From: Podaxis mareebaensis
Taxonomy: Eukaryota; Basidiomycota; Agaricomycetes; Agaricales; Agaricaceae
Length of the DNA stretch: 64,000 bases
Direction: 5' to 3'
Assembly (NCBI GenBank): GCA_018524725.1
Contig: JAEUWP010000362.1
Span: 1 to 64,000, forward strand
Made by a program: the position numbers and the translations under genes. Below, piece by piece: positions 48,713 through 61,974 of this stretch (positions are counted from its first letter, which is position 1; every line of letters begins with the position of its first letter). The notes under the pieces were generated by a model. That model made no database searches and was not told where the DNA came from. It was given only the letters and a program-made list of their open reading frames with translations.

Positions 48713-51390
48713 ATGTATCCACAGATCGATCCCAGAGAGATTCTCGAACCCAAGATCGCCTCAAAAGGGTGCCGACACCGGCAATATGAGGGCGACGAGC
48801 ACTGCTGGTGCAAATACCCACAATCTCTATACCCAAACTGGACTCCCGTTCAACAGGGGGCGAGCCGCATCACAGAGGCACTCAAAAACAAACATGGTTG
48901 GAGGGTATACCCCCTCGTTGTTTCTCATGAGGGCATCTTCCGATCCTTTCCCCACTTGTCTGGTCGGCATAGCGAACAGGACGGCTTTTGGAAGACTTTT
49001 CGGGTACAAGAGGTACTTACTCGCATCTGCGGGCTTATTTCCGTGGATGCTAATGTTTAACAGGAGCAGGCCCAGGGTTGCCATGTCCATGCTCTCTTCG
49101 TTGCGAACATGGCCGGTCCTATAATGCAGATGCTGGGCACGAAATACAATATCGAACCCTTCTTTTTCTCTTCTTCGTTTGGTTGGATACCCTCACGATA
49201 CCAAGAAAGCCCAGTTCCTAAGAAAAGCGATCGTACGTGTCCTCGATCCTTTGTCTACCGCCGTGCAATCTAATCTCCATTACCTAGATATCACCATCAC
49301 GCTCACGTTCATCCGCTGCATCAACGACCCGTTCAACAATCTGCCCACGGCTGACAATGCTTCCTTCCAGTCTGCGAATGACGATGATATCAAACCTCAA
49401 CGTAACATTGCTATCAAGACCAACGAGTTTCTATGGCTGGAGTCTGGTACGTGCACCCCTTCCATATACATTTTCTTTCTCATGACACCCTCTTCCAGGC
49501 CAGAAAATCCTGTTCTCCGACATCCTCTCCCTCCACATGATCCGCGATCCCGAGAAAGGACATACAATCATCTCTTACCACGCACCTCAGAAATTCAGAG
49601 CTACCACGGCTCAAGAACTCCGCGACCGCTTCCAGCTTACTGGACGGTCTGTCTATTGGTCACAAATCTTCGCACGATCCAGAGATCCTACATTTACATT
49701 CCTGAGTTTGTTGTGGTATGCACTATACGCCTGGGACGAGAGTTTGGAGGCCTTGTATAATCATATATGTGACCTGGTGAGTCGCCCTTCGAATAGTTTT
49801 TGATTGTCGATCAATATATTGTGCAGGAATCTAAAGTCTTGGAAAATAACGACCTGGATTTTACACAAGAACTCCATCGCATTCGTGCCCATCTCCTGCA
49901 TTATACCTCCCTCCTCGAAGATTTTCGCAAAACGGTCCAATTTGTCCTGGATACCCCCTACCCGGCCCTCGACAACAAGGAATACTTCACGGAGGACGAG
50001 AGTAAAGACAGTAAAGAACTCATGAAGAAAGAGTGCAACAACCTACTTAATGAGATTGAGCGGTTGGAAATGGCACGTCGGATGCAAGACAAGCGGTTAA
50101 CGAACGTGATGCACCTGGTGCGTTGGCTTTTCCTCCGAAGTTGGCATCTACTGAGGTAGCTTCTTGGGTAGGGCTTCAGCACCGTGAACATTCTGGATAG
50201 TAAACGGATGCATGACCTTACAGAGGCAGCGGTCCGCGACAGCGCAGGTGCGTTTCCCCTTTCTGCCCCTCAACTCACCTTCTGACACAACATCTTATCT
50301 AGCAATGAAGCAAATCGCCTATTTGACAATGTTCTTCCTCCCAGCTTCCTTTGTTGCCGTAAGTGTCTCCACCCCTCCGCGCACCCCTTCAGACAAACAT
50401 ATTTAACCTAACAACGTTCAGACCGCGTTTGGTATGAACGTCCAAGAGATCAACAATGGCTCCACACCTACCCTAGGCCACTACTTCGCAGCCGCTCTAC
50501 CACTCACAGCAATAACAATCTGGATTGTCGTTGCATTGCAAATCCAAGTCCAGGATGCACGAACTACCCGCCATCGTACTCGCATTCCTAATCGCACCCG
50601 ACGACGACGACCTGAAGACTTCGACTCTTCCCCCGCTAGCATTGCTGCCCCTCCCGGACACGAGTTCCGACCAGCACGTACGGTCGCAGATGGTGAAATC
50701 GTCATCGACATGGCCGAATCGGAATCTGCCAAAGGCAGAACGAAAGGCGATTCATCACTAGAGGGGTACGACGATGACGACAACCACGACTATGGCAACG
50801 ATTTTGACGACGACGGTTATCATGCCGGAAACAGTTACAGATATAACCACAAATCCCACTCCCAACAACCCAGCATCTGGGAAAGCCTACTATGGCCCAT
50901 CTCCTTCACACAAGAAGCTTTCATAAAATGGCAAGAGGGTCGGAGCAAGGGTAAAGGGCACAGACGAAAGGCAACAAAAGCGGCAAAAACGGGTGTCCAA
51001 CAGGAGAAGGACCCTAACGATTCCCTTCCGATGCACTTTGACGGCGGTGTTAAGAACAGAGGTGCAATGACCCCGGCCGCCAGATTTGCCGCAGACGTTC
51101 GCAGTGCCCACTCCAGCCATAGCTCTGCCAAGTCTGTTGACCATAGCGCTCATTCATCACAGCCTCCTCTTCCCCCTCCAAAACCCCCTATCCTGCTGAG
51201 AGGCAAGGAGCAGGCTGCGGAACGACACTCTATATCTTCCGGACAACCCGCAAGCCTTACAGCCCCACCGGACAACGTGAGACACATCGACCCAGAACCG
51301 GGGGAAGCACGAGGTCCAAATGAATCTGGAATTGAACAGCCTGGGCCAGGAACAGCAGAAACCACTCTTGCGACGAGGTCTGCGTCCTAG
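48713..51390 (+). CDS. CorA-type Mg2+ transporter-like protein
   Basis: Exons 48713-49012, 49064-49232, 49288-49446, 49499-49776, 49827-50117, 50172-50247, 50303-50358 and 50422-51390 join in one frame to about 765 residues. The cytosolic part includes EPFFFSSSFGWIPSRYQESP, ITITLTFIRCIND and a coiled region before SKRMHDLTEAAVRDSAAMKQ. The first membrane helix (IAYLTMFFLPASFVATAFGMN) ends in the GMN signature that forms the CorA pore entrance. The second helix is HYFAAALPLTAITIWIVVAL. A long C-terminal tail follows, first acidic (DDDDNHDYGNDFDDD), then basic, then Pro/Ser rich. This tail is longer than the C-terminus usual for CorA. ATG 48713 is the best start; an upstream in-frame ATG at 48635 would add a hydrophobic stretch. 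Confidence 0.8.
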
Positions 51391-51885
51391 ATTGATGCTC
51401 TCGGTTTGGGCTATCTATCCAATATTGCACCATATATACCATACGCCTGTTTGTACTTTATATACCGCTAATATCGTGTGTATCTAGCCTGTCACGTATA
51501 GTTAATATTTTACTGGTAAAGTCGGCCTGCGACACAAGGGTCATGAATACCATTCTTGTGGTCGAAATTTGTTCTTGATTGTGATAGTTACATTGAGACA
51601 TTGGGATAGAGGTTCGAATACAACAAATTAACCCAATAAACAGAATTGGCAGATCAAAAAACTCTAAAGCCCCAAAGTCAGAGATGCAGAAAAATGGTAC
51701 AAGATGGAAAAGATAGTTGCTACAGTCAGAACCAGAGTCGAGACACAGTTAGGAAAACGCATAAATTGATATCGTTCAAAGTCCAAGCGTCACAAATGGG
51801 TAGATGTCAGATATAAATCGGTTTCAATTACCACTTCGTCGGTCTGCGGATTTCGAGTTAGGAGTCTTTAAGGACAATGTCCGAG
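51391..51885. other. Convergent intergenic region
   Basis: AT-rich, no gene; the 3-prime ends of the CorA-like and OPT genes face each other. Confidence 0.5.
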
Positions 51886-54800
51886 TTAAATGACACACCC
51901 AAAGGTTCCGTTAGTGATGTTTCGAAGGGCACCATAGTGCCAATCGGAGGTATTTTTGTGCACCATATTACCCCACCAGGTTTGTATTGAACCTTTGCCA
52001 ATCTTGCCTTCAAGTGGGTATTGTAGGCTATGCAGCAGTTAGGTGAAAAGCCGTGGATTGGGGGAAACAGGGTGACGCACCAGAAATACACCAATATAAC
52101 ACCAACAGCGGTACCTGCATCTAAAGCCGCGGAAAGCACATCTAAACCTCCGTGAGCCTAATCCCCGACGGAGATCAGCTAGAACTCACAATTGTATTTG
52201 GCCCAGTAAGAGAAGTGTCGCCGTCTGATAACATATTGGAATATAAATCCGACGATGGCCCAAGGGACATAGTTAACAGCTGTAGCAGGGGGTATTGGAC
52301 CAACGCCGGAGAAGATTAAACTGTCGAAGAATATAAGGAACGGAGCAGGTTTCTGGAAATCCACTAACTCACGGGAAGCTACAATGGACCGTCAGGCCGA
52401 GGTCAACAAAAAGGGGAATGAACATACTTGAGGTATCTCAAAATAGTATTGGGGTATCTTCTTGTAACGAACCACAGCAGAACGGGGCACGCAGCGCCAA
52501 TGAGAAAGAAAAACGATAAGGCTAGGTCCCATTCAGCACCATTCTTTGACGAATCACTATATATAGCTCACCGCTAAGAAGAGTCAGTATCTTGTTAGGA
52601 TACGAAGGGATAGCTACTTACTAGTACGCCTGAGATTTAGAAAACAGAAGCCGGGGACCAATTACTCCCCACTTCAACGATAGTCAGTTTCCCACTGCAT
52701 ACTCCTTGAGCAAGTAACATACGATGATAGAAGCTGTCCCAAAAACGTGTGTAGAAGCACATGTGAAACTGCGAGACCCGTCACTATGCGGCTAAAACCG
52801 AGCCAAAGCGGTGTCACCCACTTGTCTTTCTGGTCATGCTCGCAAAGACCACTACATTCCGTGAGCAACTAGTAGTCTCGTTGGTAAAACAACTCACCTA
52901 ATGTTTGCAAACATCCTACGCAATGTGAGCCCCTTATTCTACACTTCGCATATGAGAAGGACACTCACCAGGCCTGGACCCCTAGCTGCACCGTACCAGC
53001 AACGATTGTTGCCACAGTCTTACAGAATAATACAGATTAGAGGATAAATCGGAACGAATCGCTCGGGCTAATTACCTGACACCAAAACATGGATCTCGGT
53101 GGAATCTGGGAAAGATTGTTAACGAACGGACGCTTTTGCTCCACGTTTCACCGACCTTCATGTAGCTGCAAGGAGTATGTTCAATGACCGGCAAAATCCG
53201 CCCAAGGTACATGATCACTTACTGTCCGAGCTTAAAATCCGCAGTGAACTGCATAGCTAGGGACAGTGTCAGTGAGAGACGTGCCACGTTAATAAATCAC
53301 GGCTTGCCTTGCGACATCGTTATGTAGCCGTACGTCTGACAATTCCTGAGAACAAACGATCTCGAAGGGCAGGATTACCTTACCTTGAATCTGAAGAAGT
53401 GTATTGAGTTATGGGTACGGAAGGAGATCACAATACTCACATCATCATAGCATTCGGTTTCCCTGTGCGATTAGACAGTTAGCTATTGCCGCCGACATTG
53501 GAAGGAGAAGGACAAACCTGGTATCATGTAACCAACAATCAATTCGGTAATAACACTGAAACAAACCCTTTCAGCCGACAGTCCATATCACACCATAAAC
53601 CCCACCCACTTTAAGCCCACTTGACGATTCGTCACGGCCTGGATCATCCCGATCGGTATCACATACACCAGCGCTGAAGCGAAAGAGGAAAGAAACCATG
53701 ATCAATATCCCTTGTGTGCCACGTATGGCAGGGCATCAAAGATACTACTCACATATTAACAAAGCCAGAATTAGTGCCCAAATCGTCATCCCCGTAGGCC
53801 AAACTCGGATGCAGACACAAGCAAATGTAAACGTTATAACTGTGGGCGTCAGTCACGGGCCGAATGCGGCGATAGTCAAGACGCACCAAAAACACAAGCG
53901 TAATACCATTCGGGTACTGCAGAAAGTGTTGGAATCAGCCCATCAAATCATATTGAATCTTAATCTGACCTTGGGAGTATCGCGACATGAGCTGGGCATG
54001 GATATCGGGTTGTTCCCGCAGAGAACGGTTGAATTGGAGCCGTATAGGCTTCCAAAAATGTATGATAGCTGGAAAGAGTACCTTTCAGCTGAAAGCACGG
54101 AACAAGCTACATCGGACATACCGTGGGTGATAGTGGCTGGGAGGAGAAAACTTTGAGATTCCGTACCAAGTACTAATCAGTTTCACATACCAGTGATGGA
54201 CAAGAAAGAAAGACCATATGACATAGCAAAGGTCGTCCTAGGCCCAATTATGCGGGTTTCAATATGACAAGTAAATGAACACGTACGAGAGGTATATGGG
54301 GCTATATGCTTTGTAAGCTTCTAAGTTAAGTGTTTTGTCGGGATTCAAGATAAGAGAAACATTGTAAATCGCCCCGGTATTGTCGTATGAATTGGGGGAC
54401 AAGATACTGCCAATAAATTAATAACTGCGGAGTGCCCTTTTAACTGTAAGCACTCACGGCATATATTGGCTATGCCAGACATTCAAATACTGCAAGAGAT
54501 ATTAAGATGCCTGGAACTTTGGAGGCTTAAAGTAGGAACTCACGTAGAGCACTGGCGTCAAGAACCCTAGAGAAGCACAGCTTCAGTAGCCACCTCGACC
54601 AGATAAGGTTGACTCTCACAGAAGAAGAGGAAAAACCCAATCATGACATTGGCTTCTGCCCACCCTGTTGGGACGCCTATGAGTTAACTGGAAAAAGTAA
54701 CGGATAACGTTCACCTACATGGTGTTGCAAGTCTAAATGCAACTTTAGATCATTGGAACTAGCTCAATTAGTGGAATACTCACGGGCTGCCTATGAACGC

Positions 54801-56322
54801 TATCTGGTTCCAATCAAAGGTCAAGAGGGAGAAACCCAAGCCGCTTTTGTATCTGATACCGTATTAACAACCACAAAACTCTGGAAAAGGAAAGAACATG
54901 ATACCCAAATATCTGATTTATTTTCTATTAAGAAGCGTCAGTAGTTCCCCTACTGTCTGGCCGATTATGTACGCACCACATTGCCCGGGGCAATCCAACA
55001 AACCTATGAAATCCAGGTCAAAATCACCTTGAGCCCGAAGCAGCTCGAACATACCCAGGTAAAGAAACTGCGTGGTATGTGAAGGTGAGATTCTCAATGA
55101 AGAGAAATCCATAGATGTCATAGAACATACCTTAACGCCTCGAACAAGTATCCTGGAAGGATGTCTGAAAGTCATCGAATGAGAGAAGAAGTAGAAAAGC
55201 AAAGAACGACTGCGTACACCAAATAGCCGCTGCAATAAAGGCATACGTGAAATAGCGCTCTCGTGACAAGCCTTCATGTCGGCCGATGCCAGCATAGCTC
55301 TGGGAGTGGAGAGTGTTAAATAACGCGCAGGAAACTAGGGTGTTTGGCCAAACTAACACTAATGAGTAGCCGTTTAGTTTAGTCATAGGACCAGCAACTC
55401 ACTCATCGAAGGTGGAGCGACAAGGAAACGTCGCGCAATCCCACCAATGGAGAACCCAATCAATTGTGTCGACATAACTAACATCCACTGGTACCAGAAC
55501 GACCAGTGCTGATGATAGTAGAATCTCTGGACTGCAATTATGTCGGTGGCATACGCAGTCTGGGCGCCAACACTAGCCATAATGGTAACGAGCACCTGTC
55601 CCCGAAGCGATCGTCAGCATTCCGATAGAACTAGAGCATACAAGATTTCGTACATGTTCTTTGATGGTAAAGGGACCAGGATTGAGTTCTACGCCACAAA
55701 TTGTCTTCGTAGGCACCACCCGTACCCAGGCTCGGCCGACTGGAAACACTAGGAGTTGAGCCACCAACTGCGCCACCGTCAGACTCAAGTGTAACATGTA
55801 CACATAACCACTTACACTACCTATGGCGACTGAGGGGTATCGAAAGTAGAAAAATTGGTTCATGCCTGGTATAAGGATTGCCCAAAGGATTCCCAGAACC
55901 CATGCACGGAGAGTGGAGACTGGCATTGATGGGTCATCAAAGTTGGCAACTGCGGACCGTACTTCGGGGTACGGCGAATCTTCCTCCTCTGGGCGTACAT
56001 GCATGAGAAAAGACATACTGTTTATATGCCCTGACATATACATACCCAACACCGCTGATTGAGGGTCATAATTTGGGTCATAGGTTCCGAAGAAATTGCT
56101 GGCACGGTCCGACAGAGTATAAAGATCGGATTGGGAAGCGGTGCGTACATCGCCGCCTTGCGGAGGATTAGCGGACGTAGGGGAGTGACAAACGGCGGGG
56201 ACGCACTGACCTATTGACTTCTCCTCTGCGTCCTTGTCCGTCCTATCCGGGTTCACTTCTCGTAGTGTGATTGTTGGCGGTTGATTGTCCTCCCCAGAAA
56301 CCACAGATACTAATGCAATCAT
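51886..56322 (-). CDS. Small-oligopeptide transporter (OPT family)
   Basis: The start is uncertain; ATG 56322 (MIALVSVVSGEDNQ) is used. The first long exon has SPYPEVRSAVANFDDPSMPV followed by the first helix LRAWVLGILWAILIPGMNQF, and VVPTKTICGVELNPGPFTIK, all classical OPT landmarks. Many short exons across 51.9-55.4 kb then encode membrane helices (for example FSGVGPIPPATAVNYVPWAI). The last exon ends LQYPLEGKIGKGSIQTWWGN and then TNGTFGCVI with a TAA at 51886-51888. OPT proteins import tetra/pentapeptides, glutathione or metal chelates across the plasma membrane by proton symport. One plus-strand frame of 152 codons inside it is antisense to these exons. I did not resolve every small exon, so a lesion could be hidden. 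Confidence 0.75.
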
Positions 56323-58709
56323 TTCATCACCACTCTGACCACGAAAAGCGCCGGATGTATTTATGCGCGAGGTTCCCTCCACGCCGACCTTGTCTGTATG
56401 AGACAATATTTGCCAGTGTAGGTGTCCCGCTGTAATGCAGATGAGCACTGTGTTAGTGCATCCTCTCCGAATAACGAGCTAAAAGGCAGACCTGGGATTT
56501 GGGGTGCTATCAAATGGTCCGACAGCCCTGGATTGCTTGGAGCGTCAAGAATAGGAGATGTTGTATCAACGTAGGTCGTGGGTTGTGGGTATATGCGCAA
56601 ATTGTCGTGCAAAACGACGTGGAAAGAGTAAGATAGAGGGTGTAGATAGGGAGTAGGAAAAAGATGGGACCGAGACCTGGCGCATTTGCACCGAAGAGTA
56701 AGGTGTAAGCTGCCAGGCACAAGAGCTGGCTCGTACACGCCGGATCACGTGCTGATGGATCTCCGCCTATGTCACTATCGCTTTCTCCAAGATCTCTGTA
56801 CGATTTCGTCATCCTACCTTTGCTCACAACTTCATACTTGGTATACTACCACCTATAACTTCTTTGGTGCAACAGACGTATGCTGCACGATCTTAATCTA
56901 CAAGCTAGAAGCTCTGCACCATCCTGCTCGCCCGGACACCCGACAGCTGATTCACAAACAACGCCACAGCCTAATCAGCCGAGCTTGTGGATATTTATAC
57001 TTCACTCCGTGGGAGCACACACCCCCAAGCAGGTCTTCGCCGTCTTTTGGGCGGTGTTTCTGTGCCTGCATAATGCCTTTACGTGACCACATATTATCCC
57101 CGGAAATCAAATGTCAGCGAACTACAAAACCACTGGCAAAGAAGCTCGCTCATGTGAGTGTTCTGGACAGCCTACATATACAGCATCTATCCGATCTGCA
57201 TGGACCGTATCATGGCGTCAAGTACACTATCAAATCCAAGGATACCCGCTCTGATGTTAGGCGCATTGGCACACAAATACCAAGACCATGAATACGGATC
57301 AGCGCAATAGTCCGGGGCACCTTCAATTGAAGTGTCTTGGAACTTGGTCGACAAGAATATCGCTCGTTATCGTCTCTGATCTATCTATAGAAATCAAAGT
57401 CTCAGGACACGAGCTTGTCTGCTTCTGATGTTCCAATGCCATTCTCTGCCGACCCTGCATACAAGGGTTGCAAGTTTGAGCAATATCCTGCAATACCTCC
57501 GACTGTAGAAGTGGCTGGCGGTTAACCTTCCGGCTACCCAACAACTGGACCAGTCTGTCTGAGGTCGTGGGATTCCCGGCCAGCTGTATTGTTGCTGGAA
57601 GCAGAAGCTTCGGATGTTGTCCCTCGTTCATGTCTCGTACCCTTAGTCCCAAAGGCGTAGGTATCTTTCTAAAACAACCCCTCGGATGAGATTTCCGAAT
57701 AATGGGTGCGCAAATGAGAGCATTTTATCCGCTCCGAATATCCGTGATATTTCATGCGGCGGATGATTATACACCGGATAGGATGATTCGCCTTGATTCT
57801 CAAGTGGTGCAGAGTGGTGCGCTTGGTCGGTAATCATTTATTTGCAATAGATCATATTGACTGCAGGGCTAGATTATCACTAGCCGCTGCAAGCCGCCGC
57901 CATGGATTTATTTGACCGTCGATTCCGGTGCTCGCTCGTCAAATCTAACGAGCCTTGCGAAGCCGGCGAGACCATACCCATGGCAAGCATTACTCTGGTC
58001 TTGTGGTCTCAAACTAACAACCAACGTCAGTACCTTTGGGTGACTCTTGGAGATAGTGAGGCTATAAAGCGCTCATACTCGCCAAGTGATCAATCACCAT
58101 TCTACAAGATAATGAATAATACAATAATGAAACCAAAACCATGGCATTGTTCATTTTCTGGAAACGAAATGGAAACAGCTATTAGTTCCGCGGACACGAG
58201 GGCTCATGGAGACCGGTGACGCACAATATCGCGAGGATATTGGATCCTGAATCCTATGGCCCAAGATAGAAAACTTTCACTTTCAACCGTTGCCCGGTTT
58301 GAGAACGCAATCATCCAGGTGAACGAATAATAGTCAGATGGTATTCACGGTCTGGTATCAAATATACAAAGGGTTCTGCCAATTTACAGGACCAATTCAA
58401 ATGGTCCGACAGAATCACAAATCGTAACAAGTCGTAAAAGGCCCGTGCTGATAACATCGGCGTTAAATCTGGGCGGCATTGTGGGAAAATAAGAGACCCC
58501 ACCCTACTGACCGCAGTACTTGGACCGCAGTCACCCAAGAATCTGGTGCTTTATTCGGCGTCCTCCCAACAAGCACCCACAACCTTCGGCAAGCACACAG
58601 CCTCTTCAAAGCCTCAGGAAGACGCAGGGAGTCAACAGCCAAACCGAGGACACAACACCCAGTACCCGAGTACCGAACCCATACCTTCATCAGACCCTCA
58701 ACATCTTCA
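56323..58709. other. Intergenic, no convincing gene
   Basis: Two adjoining minus-strand readings at 57323-57652 and 57643-57837 look mildly protein-like (HPPHEISRIFGADKMLSFAH; ATIQLAGNPTTSDRLVQLLG) but are separated by a stop and have no known relatives that I recognise. A plus-strand frame at 57902-58219 is likewise unsupported. Confidence 0.4.
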
Positions 58710-59327
58710 TCATGGCCCTGAAACCTCCTCCAAATACCCTTGCACAATCAGGTGCTCAATATCCGCCCTTCGCACCATGAACCTCTGCCCCTTCTTGAAA
58801 TCAATCGTCCCAAGCTCCGTCTGGATGACTCCGCAATCTTTCACAACCTTCACAGACACGTGCAATTCCTTCGGAGGCACAGTGATGCTCGCCATGATAT
58901 CCAACTCATTCGAAAACTCTCCCCTGAAATCCATAGCCGACGAATGATAACTCCTCAAATAGTCCACCTCGTGCGGACTCAATTTACTCCTTGTATCAGG
59001 ATCACTTAGGATATGCGGCAGCGCACCGCCAACAGCCCAATACATGTCTCGCAGACGATCGAGGCGATGGGAGTGGTACGCGAGGAGACAACGTTTGTTT
59101 CGCAGGATGGCTGTTTGGAGGATGATGACTGCCGGCGGAGGTGTTTCATTTTCCGGTGTTTTGGAGATTTGGGAGAGGAGAGATTTTTCGAGATCGCGTT
59201 GTTCGCGGATGATGGAACGAACGAGGGAGTCGTTGTACTTGAGAAGCGTGTCAGTTTGTGAGGAGCGGCGTGATTCGAGAAGGAGGTGGGTGCCAAGTTC
59301 GCCGTATTGACGTATGTCGGTGGTCAT
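58710..59327 (-). CDS. PSF1: GINS complex subunit Psf1
   Basis: An uninterrupted frame from ATG 59327 gives 205 residues, the normal length of Psf1. It opens MTTDIRQYGELGTHLLLESR and contains NKRCLLAYHSHRLDRLRDMY, the conserved basic helix of the A domain. SPHEVDYLRSYHSSAMDF follows, and the C-terminal B domain ends RRADIEHLIVQGYLEEV. Psf1 joins Psf2, Psf3 and Sld5 in GINS, which activates the Mcm2-7 helicase with Cdc45 at replication forks. An in-frame ATG 57 bases further upstream exists, but family alignment favours 59327. No intron is needed. Confidence 0.9.
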   Translation of the reverse strand: MTTDIRQYGELGTHLLLESRRSSQTDTLLKYNDSLVRSIIREQRDLEKSLLSQISKTPENETPPPAVIILQTAILRNKRCLLAYHSHRLDRLRDMYWAVGGALPHILSDPDTRSKLSPHEVDYLRSYHSSAMDFRGEFSNELDIMASITVPPKELHVSVKVVKDCGVIQTELGTIDFKKGQRFMVRRADIEHLIVQGYLEEVSGP

Positions 59328-59694
59328 GATGGTGATATTGGTGATGTCGGTAGTGGTTGGGATCAGCCCCAAACCCAGCGCCAAAGGGGAAGTTTAATTT
59401 GGATTTGATGATTGTTAGCCACGCGAACGTGTTGTTTACACATCAGACTGAGACTGTTGATAGGCGCTGCTTTATTTCGTGCAGTACAACACATATTTAA
59501 GTACAGCTACAAGTTACAATCGTTGATTTACTGTATAGAGGGCGAGGTATGTAATAGACTGGCTATCGTACGGTTGAGTATTGGAAAAATGATAGGAATA
59601 ATGTAGCGATGACGACGTAGGTGGTCGTAACAGGGCCGACCAGGGCTCCTAAATATGTTCAGGAGTGAAACAAGAGGGGAAGGAGGAGAGGGGG

Positions 59695-60297
59695 CTAGGA
59701 GGCAAGGGGGAAGTCGATGACGCGAGTCTCGGGAGGGCCGTCCCTATCGTGCACCTGCTGGGCTAGGTTAAGGATCTTCTCCCTGAAGACCTCCATCTTT
59801 GGTTTGTTGATATACTGCCAATTGTTGGTGACGCGGTCGTCGAGATAATCCAGAATCTCGAGCGTCTCGAATACATTATACACCCACTCCCATTCCTGCC
59901 AGCCATCATCGATAGCGTCGGCAATAAAAGTCTCGCTGAGGGTCTGAACCTGTTTGACGAGATCATCGTACGATTTTGTGGGTTGGACAGGGAGTCGGAT
60001 GAAGGCACGAATGTCTTCCATTGGGTCGTCGACGTACTCGTTGTCCGAGGCAACGATCGAACTTTCATCGTGGTGGATGCCGAAAATCTCGTGGCCGTCC
60101 TTGGGAACGGTGGCTGACTCTGAAGGGATGAGCCTCCAACTGAGTCTGTGGGGCGGCCACTCGTTCGTCTGGGTGTCCTCGGCGGCATCATCGGCCAAGT
60201 AATTGTAGAGGGCGAGATAGATAAAGGAAGAAGGCGCCTGAGGCGATTGGGCGGAACCGGCATCCCCGGCAACATCGAGAACCGTGGTGGTAGCCAT
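59695..60297 (-). CDS. Hypothetical acidic protein
   Basis: A single frame from ATG 60297 gives 200 residues (MATTTVLDVAGDAGSAQSPQ ... VIDFPLAS). It is acidic, soluble-looking and has two aromatic-rich segments (SSFIYLALYNYLADDAAED; WQEWEWVYNVFETLEILDYL). I do not recognise the family. Codon use and frame length support a real gene. An upstream in-frame ATG at 60420 would add a basic, Phe/Ser/Arg-rich stretch that could be a targeting sequence, but it may equally be 5-prime UTR. Confidence 0.6.
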   Translation of the reverse strand: MATTTVLDVAGDAGSAQSPQAPSSFIYLALYNYLADDAAEDTQTNEWPPHRLSWRLIPSESATVPKDGHEIFGIHHDESSIVASDNEYVDDPMEDIRAFIRLPVQPTKSYDDLVKQVQTLSETFIADAIDDGWQEWEWVYNVFETLEILDYLDDRVTNNWQYINKPKMEVFREKILNLAQQVHDRDGPPETRVIDFPLAS

Positions 60298-61974
60298 TAT
60301 ACGGAATCCAAGTATGATGGAGAACCGGTTCTGGTGAAAGCTTTTAGGTTTTGTTAATGGATATCGGAACGGAGGACGGAGGGAGGATAAACGTACTGCT
60401 GCCTGGGAACACAGGACCAAGGGCTATAATAGGGGAAGGTTGTGCGGTTCCAAGAAATATTCCAGACCTTTTTGTAGAACAGAGCACGAGGGAGGCACGA
60501 GCAAAATTAGGTAGATGATTTCCGGAAATGCGCGTCTTATTACCCATTTGGAGCCAAACTATCCCTGGTTCTTCACATTTGCGGGCATAGGGGAATCAGC
60601 CTCACTGGCGCCCTGCAGGCTGCTGTTGCAGGGCAAAGACCACCTATCGATAATCACAGCCAAAAACACATCGATAAGAAAAAACTTCCAAGCCGAGTGC
60701 TATTCATGCAATACATTCTCTTGACACTCCGGGCCTCATGTACACACAGCAAGCATATACTTACCCAAAATCACGACGTGCAAATGAAGCACGTTGGAGA
60801 TGGATTACGATGCGGAGTGAAAATCGACGGAATAGGCTCGCGGAGTTATGGCATGATACGGAACTCGGCCTCTGAGCCTGGTCAGCGTCAAGATGTCTAG
60901 TTTTTCCAGGAATAATCCATCTGTTCGTGGGAAAGCCTCAGTCAATAGGGGTACAAACAAATCTCGAAGGGTTTGCTGCTCTTCATCTCGGTGGAGACAA
61001 GGTCAGTATTTATCCTGGTCAGATTCCAATACAGAAGACCCTCAAGGGCACAGGATAAGCGTTCAGAGAATTAGGCTCGGTCGGCGAGGCTAAAGCATTG
61101 GGCCATCCGTCATCGCGGCCGTACTACGTCATTGTGTTCGCTCCTATCCTCCGGTCTCAATCGCACCGTCCAGTGTTGTGCACCTGAACTCCATTGATCT
61201 GATGACTCACATGGTCACCGCATGCACATGCGGCAGGCTCATGTCGAACTCGAGCATCCAACCCCGGCCAATAGTGAATTGCTATCATGCTTTGTGTATC
61301 ACTGATGGAGCTTTGTGCATCAATTTACCCCGCACTCACTCCTCACCGGAGTGTTCCTTGAGTTGGGCCTAAAGCCATTTTCGCCCACGCATGATGAGTG
61401 TGGCTTGCTGGCCGTGGCTCACGCGCACAGAGTTCGTTTGTTGGACACGTAAAACACAGAGGCAGCGAAGCAGCAATGACGACATGGAAGGATCGCGGAG
61501 GTTGAAAAACATATAGATCAACCCTATACCATATGGACCCATGACTGAAACCAGGAGAGGAACTGCGATGAGGTAGGACGGAATTATGTGGGTGGCTCTC
61601 ATGTCACCGGTACAAGACTCTCCAGCATGGTTCCTTCACAAAAACACCGAGAGAGGCGTTTGAAGGACAAAGTAATACCTCTACGTCATTCATTTGTGGA
61701 AGGATAGAGTAGGTAAGTCTTCTTTCTCAAAGGATTGAGCCCAGGTTCGGAACGTGCTCATGATTAATACCCATAGGCACCAGGAAGTTTTGGACGGCGA
61801 TTTTTAATGACACGAGCGCTGCCTTTTTCCAATGACTTTGAGTCCCGGCAAGTTTTTTTGGGTTGGTTGCAGGCAAATGATGGCGGTGATGCCTGAAATG
61901 GGAACAGGAGTGATGCAACTGGGCGCTAATATCGATTGGTGATCTCGAAACCTACCCTCTGCCCCTTATTCGCC
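60298..61974. other. Intergenic, no convincing gene
   Basis: Short frames only. A 77-codon minus-strand frame at 61369-61602 has two hydrophobic segments (PSYLIAVPLLVSVMG; YGIGLIYMFF) but no other support. Confidence 0.4.

Noticed and set aside
53698..54156. Plus-strand frame of 152 codons
   Set aside because: It lies antisense to the OPT gene, whose minus-strand exons here encode membrane helices that fit the family.
56686..57291. Plus-strand frame of 201 codons
   Set aside because: Cys/His/Pro-rich without domain, no splice logic, no recognised relatives.
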